DNA of 57,959 nucleotides from CAZJRB01 sp964547995. GTDB lineage: Bacteria > Planctomycetota > Planctomycetia > Pirellulales > Thermoguttaceae. Numbering within the stretch: position 1 is the first letter of the stretch; each line of letters starts with the position of its first letter. Below are positions 8,656 to 15,073 of the stretch, piece by piece. The notes beneath the pieces were generated by a model. The model did no database searches. It saw nothing but the letters and a program-made list of their open reading frames with translations, and was not told the DNA's origin. The translations under genes and the position numbers were made by a program. The stretch covers positions 1 to 57,959 of the forward strand of contig CAZJRB010000033.1 of the NCBI GenBank assembly GCA_964547995.1. The letters run 5' to 3'.

Positions 8656-10215
8656 TTACGTCCGCTTGATTACCAGGATTGTCCGGTCGTCGGGCTGACT
8701 GCCGGCCGTGTGATGCCGCAGGATGTCTCTGGCCGCACTGAGCATTTCCTTTGCCGAGAGGCCGAGCAGATGGAAGAGCGGATCGGCCAACCCGGCTTCG
8801 CTCAAGGGACGGCCTTCGCCGTCCAGCGCATCGCGGACCCCGTCGGTAAAGACGAGCAGGGCCTCGCCGGGCTGCAAGACGTAGTCGAGTGACTCGTAGT
8901 CGGTTTCCGGGCACTCCCCTAAAGGTGGGAATGAGTGGCCGAGCGATTCCCACCCGTCCGGCCGCAATACGATCTTCGCCAAGACGCCGGCGGAGGCGTA
9001 GTTCACGCGTCCGGTAATCGTATCGATCAATCCGCAAAACACCTTGGCGAACTGGTCGCCGGCCGATCCGGTCCAGAGCGTCAGGTTCGCTTTCTTCAAC
9101 ACCTGCTCTGCATCGTCGTGGTACTGGGCGTGGGACCGCAGCGCGGCCTTGACCGTGTTGGCGGCCATGGCCGCCGGAAGGCCTTGTTCCAGGGTGTCGC
9201 ATACCGCAACCGCCAACATCCCGTCGGGCAAAGAGAACCAATCGTAGAAATCGCCGCCGAGCGTTTGGGCCTGATCGGTCCACCCGGCCAGTTCCCAGCC
9301 GTCCAACACGGGTGAGATCGAGGGAAGCTGATGCTGTTGCATCCGTTCGGCTACGCCGACTTGTTTCATCAACTGGGCGCCGTCGATCCCGACTCGCATC
9401 AGCATCTCGCGCTCCAGGTCCGAGGCCAACCGGCCTGATACTACTTCCAACATGTTGGTTTCCTGATCGGTGAAGTTGCGTTTCTTGCTGGAAAACACCC
9501 AAAGGGTGCCCAGCAGCATGGTGGGGGTGGAAACTGGGACGCACACGGCCGCGGGAAAGTCCTCGGGGACCTTCCAGCGCTTCATCACGGCGGTGTCTTC
9601 GAGCACGACCGCGTGGCCCAGTAGAGCTTCGAGATCGGCAAACTCGCCCTGCAACCGCCGGGCCGGTTCGATGAGGCGATCGAACGGGAGGCCCCAACTC
9701 GACCGGAGTTTGAGTTCGGTAGTGGCGTCGTCGAGCATGTACAAGGCGGCCGCATCGCAACCGACGGCTTCGGCACCGCCCTTGAGTACGGCCTCCAGTC
9801 GCTCGGCCAGGTGCTTCTCTTCGTCTTCGAGAGGAACGAGCGGGACACCGGCGGCCAGCTCCGCCTCGCGCTGCCACAAGGCGTGCCGCAGGTGCATCAT
9901 CTCGCCGAACAACTCCGCAACCGCCGACCCCATTGCCCGAGCCGACTCCAGATCGAAGGCGGACGATGCGACAACCGGTTCGAGGCTGAGGTATCCAACG
10001 GGGTCCCCTTCGCCGGGCTGTACCGGCGCGGACCACGTCAGGTCGTTTCGGTTGTCCGGGTCGTCCTCAGCGGCGACATATTGCAGCGACCAGCCGGTGG
10101 TCGCCTGAAAAGTAGTGAGCATCCCGGGCACGCCGGCCAGGGTGTCCAGTTGCGGCTCGACGACCTTGGGGTGTTCAGTGTAGAGCTTCAGGTTTTGGGC
10201 ATTTGGTTCGGCCAC
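8656..10215 (-). CDS. GAF-domain PP2C/SpoIIE-type serine phosphatase
   Basis: This 519-residue protein lacks a signal peptide. Its N-terminal region (1-130) resembles a second, degenerate sensor; a GAF domain spans about 140-272, and a SpoIIE/RsbU-type PP2C phosphatase domain about 285-518. Metal-binding residues are visible in GGDFYD (Asp322, Asp325), VCDTLEQGLPAA (Asp340) and the C-terminal DDRTI. It would dephosphorylate a phospho-Ser partner, typically an anti-anti-sigma factor, in response to a ligand bound by GAF; no such partner gene is adjacent. It ends 55 bp beyond the tRNA-Leu gene on the same strand. Confidence 0.9.
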   Translation of the reverse strand: MAEPNAQNLKLYTEHPKVVEPQLDTLAGVPGMLTTFQATTGWSLQYVAAEDDPDNRNDLTWSAPVQPGEGDPVGYLSLEPVVASSAFDLESARAMGSAVAELFGEMMHLRHALWQREAELAAGVPLVPLEDEEKHLAERLEAVLKGGAEAVGCDAAALYMLDDATTELKLRSSWGLPFDRLIEPARRLQGEFADLEALLGHAVVLEDTAVMKRWKVPEDFPAAVCVPVSTPTMLLGTLWVFSSKKRNFTDQETNMLEVVSGRLASDLEREMLMRVGIDGAQLMKQVGVAERMQQHQLPSISPVLDGWELAGWTDQAQTLGGDFYDWFSLPDGMLAVAVCDTLEQGLPAAMAANTVKAALRSHAQYHDDAEQVLKKANLTLWTGSAGDQFAKVFCGLIDTITGRVNYASAGVLAKIVLRPDGWESLGHSFPPLGECPETDYESLDYVLQPGEALLVFTDGVRDALDGEGRPLSEAGLADPLFHLLGLSAKEMLSAARDILRHHTAGSQPDDRTILVIKRT

Positions 10216-10475
10216 GGTCGCGTCTCGGAGGCAAAGGGAGCATGACTGCTACCCATCCGTGGCCTGAGGGAGTTTGCGGCGGTCAATGCCGGCAGAATGG
10301 TCATAACCGCACGATTCTGCATTGCCCCTCTTTTGCAAACTACCCATCATCCTTGACTGATACAGTTTAACATCGGCCGATTTGGGGGCAAAACATGAGT
10401 CGGATTTGCCGGGCCACAAAACGGTTTCGTTGTCGAAAAGCGAGCGGATCCGTGTAATAATCAATAATCGTAACG

Positions 10476-10584
10476 CTTCAGCCGAATGGCAAAACACTTC
10501 GTACGATGGCCTTCCAAGGCCGTCGAGGGCTTGCAATGTCACAGCGACGGCCTTGGAAGGCCATCGTACTGCAGACGGCTGAAG
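10476..10584. repeat. Nested inverted repeat
   Basis: An inner perfect 25-bp inverted repeat (10501-10525 and 10545-10569, starting GTACGATGGCC) lies inside an outer 9-bp pair CTTCAGCCG/CGGCTGAAG (10476-10484 and 10576-10584). The inner family recurs at 24710-24793. The rest of the 417-bp gap between 10215 and 10633 shows no gene. Confidence 0.85.
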
Positions 10585-10632
10585 TATTACCTATAATCTA
10601 TCAATGAGGTTCCGGAAACAAATACCGATATC

Positions 10633-11583
10633 GTGCCTGCCATGTCTCAAGTCACTGCGCTGTTGATCGCCTTGCTAACCCTAAGCGCCGATCCGCTGGG
10701 TCCCGGCGATCATTTCCGTTCGATCAAGGTGGGCGAAGACGCCCGAGGGTACCACGTCCACATTCCGCCGAATTACGATCGAGAGAAGCCGGCGCCGGTC
10801 GTCCTGATCTTTCACGGCGCGGTGATGAACGGCCCGATGATGTTATTGTTTTCCGGTCTCAACGAGAAGGCCGACCAGGCCGGTTTCATTGCCGTCTATC
10901 CGAACGGGACGGGAGCCGCCCAGTTGTTCCTGGTCTGGAACGCGGGAGGAACCGGAAGAATCCTCGACGACAAGCGGCCCGACGACGTGGCCTACGTCGA
11001 TGCGTTGCTCGACGATCTGGCCACCGTCGTCAACGTCGATCCCAACCGGGTCTACGCCACGGGCATGTCCAACGGCGGCATGATGTGCTACCGGCTGGCG
11101 GCCGAGCTTTCCGGCCGGATTGCAGCAATCGCTCCCGTTGCAGGCACCATGGCCGTCAAAAATTGCAACCCCAAGCGGCCGGTGCCCGTCATGCACTTTC
11201 ACGGAACGAAGGACAAGCTCGTTCGATTCGAAGGGCCGAGGGTCAAGCTGTCCGGTCTCGCACTCTATAAATCCGTAGACGAGACGATCAAGACGTGGGT
11301 CGAGAAGAACGGTTGTCCGGACGAGCCGGGCGTTGTGGAGCTGCCCGATACGGCCGACGACGGAACGGCGGTGACCCGAAAGACGTTTGGCCCGGGCAAG
11401 GACGGGGCCGAGGTTGTTTTGTTCGTCATTGACGGGGGAGGCCACACGTGGCCCGGCAGGCGGCCGCCGATCAAGTACCTCGGCAAATCAACCAAGGACA
11501 TCTCGGCCAACGACCTGATATGGGAGTTCTTTCAAAAGCATCCAATGAAACATCCCCGACCCAAAACCAAATTGCCGGAATAA
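10633..11583 (+). CDS. LpqC-type PHB depolymerase/feruloyl esterase family hydrolase
   Basis: This 316-residue secreted alpha/beta hydrolase belongs to the COG3509 (LpqC/polyhydroxybutyrate depolymerase-like) family. The sequence shows a short hydrophobic N-terminus, the oxyanion region VLIFHGA, the nucleophile elbow GMSNGG, an acid in HGTKDK and the catalytic His in GGGHTWPG. It probably cleaves ester bonds of polyesters or of hydroxycinnamate-decorated polysaccharide. Start is uncertain: GTG at 10633 or ATG at 10642, with no strong Shine-Dalgarno for either. It follows a large palindromic repeat and is transcribed alone. Confidence 0.85.
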   Translation: MPAMSQVTALLIALLTLSADPLGPGDHFRSIKVGEDARGYHVHIPPNYDREKPAPVVLIFHGAVMNGPMMLLFSGLNEKADQAGFIAVYPNGTGAAQLFLVWNAGGTGRILDDKRPDDVAYVDALLDDLATVVNVDPNRVYATGMSNGGMMCYRLAAELSGRIAAIAPVAGTMAVKNCNPKRPVPVMHFHGTKDKLVRFEGPRVKLSGLALYKSVDETIKTWVEKNGCPDEPGVVELPDTADDGTAVTRKTFGPGKDGAEVVLFVIDGGGHTWPGRRPPIKYLGKSTKDISANDLIWEFFQKHPMKHPRPKTKLPE

Positions 11584-11710
11584 TTAAGTATTGTGTCCCC
11601 GGAATTCCCCGACCATTTGTGACTCCTGATGGTGGGGTCCTGTTCCTACCGTTTTGCTCTCCTCGATGCTATCGGCAAACACTCTAACAGCAATTCGATG
11701 GATAGTCCAT

Positions 11711-12112
11711 TCATTCCCCCCGAATCGGCACCGGCTGCCGACCTTGATCGTCGATCTTCACGGCCACGTATGTAACCTCTGCCTCGGTCAGTTGCACGGA
11801 CTCATCGCCCCGATCCGTCTCAACCGTGACGTGCATCGTGATGGAGGTTCGTCCTATGCGGACGACGCTCGTGTAGAAGCTCACGACATCGCCAACGAAC
11901 ACCGGCTCGTGAAACTCGACGCTGTTCATGGCAACGGTGACGATTGGCTGGTCCGGCCACCCCGCACGGCGAATCTCGTGCCGAGCACCGGTAGCACCGG
12001 CTTGGTCGATGTAGCTCAGCAGGACGCCGCCGAAGATCGTGCCGTAGGGATTCGTGTCCTTCGGCATCATTAGGGCCTTGATCGCCAAGTGGCGTTCATT
12101 GGGGTTCGTCAT
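11711..12112 (-). CDS. Hotdog-fold acyl-CoA thioesterase (YciA/BACH-like)
   Basis: The 133-residue protein matches the single-hotdog acyl-CoA thioesterase family. It shows the N-terminal MMPKDTNPYGTIFGG motif, in which the acidic/Asn-containing segment and GG are typical of the active site. SYIDQAGATGA and VEFHEPVFVGD follow. It should hydrolyse acyl-CoA to free CoA and fatty acid in the cytoplasm. A TATCATGATA palindrome lies 25 bp upstream (12138-12147) and may include its -10 element. No functional link to neighbours is apparent. Confidence 0.88.
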   Translation of the reverse strand: MTNPNERHLAIKALMMPKDTNPYGTIFGGVLLSYIDQAGATGARHEIRRAGWPDQPIVTVAMNSVEFHEPVFVGDVVSFYTSVVRIGRTSITMHVTVETDRGDESVQLTEAEVTYVAVKIDDQGRQPVPIRGE

Positions 12113-12636
12113 GGGGACACCTTTGGATCGTTGTCTGTATCATGATATACCGAGGGCGGGGCTGCTACAAGGTGTGTTCGAGTTGCGGACGGGCGTGTTC
12201 TTGTGGTATCGTACTTTGCGTCTCTTTCCCCGGACACACGCTCCAATGGCAGGCGACCATGACCAACGACATTTTCTTCGAGATACACACCGACCTTCCC
12301 AGAGAGGGGCGATCTTACGCAACAATGACTTGACAATACCGCCGGGCGTTGATACCGGCGATTTCATCGTGCGGGGCGAGGCGGCAATCCCCAGCGTGGA
12401 ATGCCGGGGCAATGGGCAAAACGGCAAGGTTCCTCCGCTCGACGGCAAGAGGTCGACGGCGTTGAAACCGCACAGTTGCTGTGTTCTACCCGGAAGGCAA
12501 CAAGCATGATATACTTGCCTCTGTGCGACATCCGCCAAGCGGGTGGAGTCAGTGCGGGGTGACGTCAAGCTCCAGAAAGATGTTCATCACGCTGCACGGA
12601 AGATCGAGAAAGACATCAATAAGAAGCAGGTGCTGC
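12113..12636. other. Intergenic region between thioesterase and sulfatase
   Basis: About 520 bp without a supported gene; short open frames on both strands lack family resemblance. It holds the TATCATGATA palindrome at 12138-12147. TTGACA near 12332 has no good -10 partner. Confidence 0.4.
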
Positions 12637-14103
12637 ATGATCAGATTGGTGATGGCAACCTGCATCGCAATTACATGTGCGATGCCGGTGGAAGCCGCGA
12701 AACCGAACATCCTCTTTGTCTTCAGCGATCAGCAGTCGTGGGACATGGTTGGGTGTTACGGCAACGACCAGGTGAAGACCCCTAATCTGGACAAAATGGC
12801 GACAGAGGGTATCCGATTCAATCATTGTGTCTCGTCCTGTCCCGCTTGTACGGCCTACCGGGGTATGCTGTTGAGCGGGCAGCATCCGCTCTACAACGGA
12901 TGCTTGCTCAACGACATCCAGATGCTGCCCGGCAAGGGCAACTATCTTGCCGAGGTCCTGCGCGATGCCGGCTACCATACCGGCTACATCGGGAAATGGC
13001 ATCTGTACGGCGGCCGGCGCGACCGGGGTATTCCGGCGGGACCTTTACGATACGGCTTCGATAACGAGTTCTTCACGAACAACTGCGACCTCAACTATTG
13101 GGCCTCCCACGCGTTCTACTGGGACGAGGACGGCCGTCGCGTGAAGCTGGGGAAGTTCGAAACGGATGGACAGACCGACCAGGCGCTTGAGTTCCTCGAC
13201 AAATACGCCGGCAAAAAACCATTTGCCCTCTTCGTCTCCTGGCATGCCCCGCACAACTGGAGTTGGGGATATCCGGCGCCCAAAAAATATGAGGAGATGT
13301 ACGATCCGAAAGCGATCAAGCTGCGCCCGGGCTGCAAGGACACGCCGCAACACCGCCGGGATTATCGCGGCTACATGGCCCTCTCGACCAACGTGGATGA
13401 CAACTTCGGCCGCCTGCTCAAGAAACTTGACGAGCGGGGCGTCCGCGACAACACACTCGTCGTCTACACCTCCGATCACGGCGACATTCTCAGATCGCAC
13501 GGAATACGTGACCACAAGTGCCGGCCGCAGCAAATCTCCTGCCGCGTGCCACTGGTGATCCGGATGCCGGGCAAGCTTAAGCCGCGAGTGAGCAATTTGC
13601 TAATGGGTACGCTCGATCTGATGCCGACCCTGCTGGGGCTGATGGACATCCCACCGCCAAAGACCTGCCAGGGAACCGATTACTCGAAGACGCTCACACA
13701 GGGCAAAGACGCCGACACGGAGTCGGTGCCGCTGTTCTTTTGGGGCCTGGACAGCGACTGGCGCGGGGTCTATACGCATCGCTATACCTACGCCTTCGAG
13801 CCCGAGGGTGCGACCCACGGCATCAACGTCCTTTTCGACCGCAAGGAAGACCCGTACGAACTGAAGAATCTGTTCAACTCGCCCGAGCACCAGGAGTTGA
13901 AGAAACGGTTGCATGCCCTCACGCTTGACTGGATGAAGAAGTACAAGGACGAGCACGTCCGATGGAAAGTGATGAAGAACAAGATCTATGTCGACCCCGC
14001 TGCCGCGAAAGCGCGTTGGGAACCAATGAGGGTTCCATCCGCGGCGCTCAAAGGCCGTCCGATCGACCTGATCCAAGAAGAGCGGAAGAAAGAAGGGGAA
14101 TAA
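12637..14103 (+). CDS. Secreted type I sulfatase
   Basis: Starting at ATG 12637 gives 488 residues with a clear signal peptide (MIRLVMATCI..MPVEAA), so this start is preferred over longer upstream frames. Sulfatase hallmarks are NILFVFSDQQSWD (metal ligand Asp31), the modification site C71-T-A-Y-R75, GYIGKWH and YTSDHGD. In the formylglycine motif CxPxR the Pro is replaced by Ala (CTAYR). Cys71 should be converted to formylglycine by the radical SAM maturase at 18245-19567. The enzyme would remove sulfate from polysaccharides in the periplasm. It is followed after 5 bp by a truncated sialate O-acetylesterase-like gene, suggesting an original polysaccharide-degradation operon. Confidence 0.92.
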   Translation: MIRLVMATCIAITCAMPVEAAKPNILFVFSDQQSWDMVGCYGNDQVKTPNLDKMATEGIRFNHCVSSCPACTAYRGMLLSGQHPLYNGCLLNDIQMLPGKGNYLAEVLRDAGYHTGYIGKWHLYGGRRDRGIPAGPLRYGFDNEFFTNNCDLNYWASHAFYWDEDGRRVKLGKFETDGQTDQALEFLDKYAGKKPFALFVSWHAPHNWSWGYPAPKKYEEMYDPKAIKLRPGCKDTPQHRRDYRGYMALSTNVDDNFGRLLKKLDERGVRDNTLVVYTSDHGDILRSHGIRDHKCRPQQISCRVPLVIRMPGKLKPRVSNLLMGTLDLMPTLLGLMDIPPPKTCQGTDYSKTLTQGKDADTESVPLFFWGLDSDWRGVYTHRYTYAFEPEGATHGINVLFDRKEDPYELKNLFNSPEHQELKKRLHALTLDWMKKYKDEHVRWKVMKNKIYVDPAAAKARWEPMRVPSAALKGRPIDLIQEERKKEGE

Positions 14104-14108
14104 CCGTA

Positions 14109-14280
14109 ATGAAGAACCTCGAGTACGTCGCCCTGATTGTCGTCGTGGTTCTCACGACGTCGGTGAGTCATGCAAAGGACTACCACGTCTACTTTCTGAG
14201 TCAGACAATGCCCGGCAAAAACCTCTCGGCAGCAATCAGGAGCCTAGGCCAATCGAACATGGTTGGCTTGGGGCGGCGGG
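14109..14280 (+). pseudogene. Truncated SASA-family sialate O-acetylesterase-like gene
   Basis: A signal peptide (MKNLEYVALIVVVVLTTSVSHA) is followed by KDYHVYFL and, about 15 residues later, GQSNMVGLG. These match the start of SASA-domain (DUF303) carbohydrate esterases, where KDYHVYFL is normally followed almost directly by GQSNM. Downstream of GLG the sequence becomes the antisense of an IS110 transposase, so about 55 codons remain. The extra in-frame 45 nt between the motifs is unexplained. It starts 6 bp after the sulfatase stop. Confidence 0.65.
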
Positions 14281-14557
14281 CGGTCTTCCTCTTCGATCGG
14301 CTGTCGGGCTGGGTGACGACGATTTCGCAACACCCGTGGTCTTCGAGCGTTTCGATCAGCCACGGGTTCATACCGCAGACTTCCACGATGGCCATAAATC
14401 CGCCTTCGCCGGCCGCCCGCTCGGCCAATTCGCCGAAAAATGCTTGAATCTTCTCCCATCGCGTGCTAACCTGCCGTTTGAGGAACACGTTGCCGTCCTC
14501 TCCGCGAAGATTGACCGTAAGTTGGCTTTTGTGTTGGTCGATACCAAGGTATAACAT
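14281..14557 (-). pseudogene. IS110-family transposase, N-terminal fragment
   Basis: The reading frame starts at 14557 with MLYLGIDQHKSQLTVNLRGE, the RuvC-like first block of the IS110 DEDD transposase. It continues through a region like VVTQPDSRSKRKTARR and then loses similarity. Only about 90 of the usual 320-400 residues remain; the 3' two thirds and the other IS end are missing. The remnant lies against the truncated esterase gene. Confidence 0.8.
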
Positions 14558-14632
14558 TCTGCGGTCTCCTTGAAATGGTTGTGTAAACTTGGGTTTGAAA
14601 CAATTCCCAAGTCTACGTTTCTTGGAGACCCG
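14558..14632 (-). ncRNA. Possible bridge-RNA region of the IS110 remnant
   Basis: Directly upstream of the transposase start is a two-stem structure: an outer pair GGTCTCC/GGAGACC (14563-14569, 14624-14630) and an inner pair ACTTGGG/CCCAAGT (14587-14593, 14606-14612). IS110 elements encode their bridge RNA in the non-coding end upstream of the recombinase, so position and structure fit. The target- and donor-binding loops were not identified. Confidence 0.35.
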
Positions 14633-14700
14633 TTTGCTCTTTCATGGTATCAGAATTCCCCCCAAATTGAAAAGGGTGTAACCGGCCCTCCTCGCCTAAT

Positions 14701-14934
14701 TTGGGGCAGTCAAGAAAGGTTACGGTGGTCTGGTATGCCCAGTACGGCCACCGCCACTTGAAGTTTCCGAACCGCACTTGGTACAAACGTAAGAAGGAAC
14801 CGAGCTTTGCGGACATGCTAACGACACTGCGACGTGTTACGTGGGAAGATGAATTCTCGCGAGTGCTGCGGAAAAGCACACTATGGAAGAAAAAGCTGAC
14901 GCTGCTGACCTACCTCGCGACGCTTGCAGGATAG
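14701..14934 (+). pseudogene. C-terminal fragment of a DDE-type transposase
   Basis: This 77-codon frame encodes YAQYGHRHLKFPNRTWYKRKKEPSFADMLTT-type sequence, split here only for reading: the segment from SFADML to TLRR resembles the C-termini of planctomycete and cyanobacterial DDE transposases. No catalytic core lies upstream, and the region before it is the IS110 end. It is likely debris of a second, older insertion. Family not assigned. Confidence 0.45.
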
Positions 14935-14979
14935 CCCTTGGCCCGCCGCAAACGACCGCGTGAAATGTGCAAAACCCGA

Positions 14980-15073
14980 ACTGAGTACTGAGTGCCGAGT
15001 GCTGAGTGTGTGCGTTGCGGTTCGCACTATCCACTACCCACCATCCACTCCACTATCCACTTTCCGCTCCCCA
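14980..15073. repeat. Low-complexity tandem repeats
   Basis: Short direct repeats of GAGTRCTGAGT type (14980-15010) are followed by ATCCACT-type units (about 15028-15072). They fill the space between the transposase debris and the HzsA-like gene. Confidence 0.6.

Noticed and set aside
8636..10036. 466-codon frame overlapping the phosphatase gene on the same strand
   Set aside because: Arg/Gly-rich out-of-frame translation; the other frame has intact SpoIIE motifs.
12481..12636. Longer start for the sulfatase gene
   Set aside because: The extension lacks a signal peptide and hides the good one that begins at 12637.
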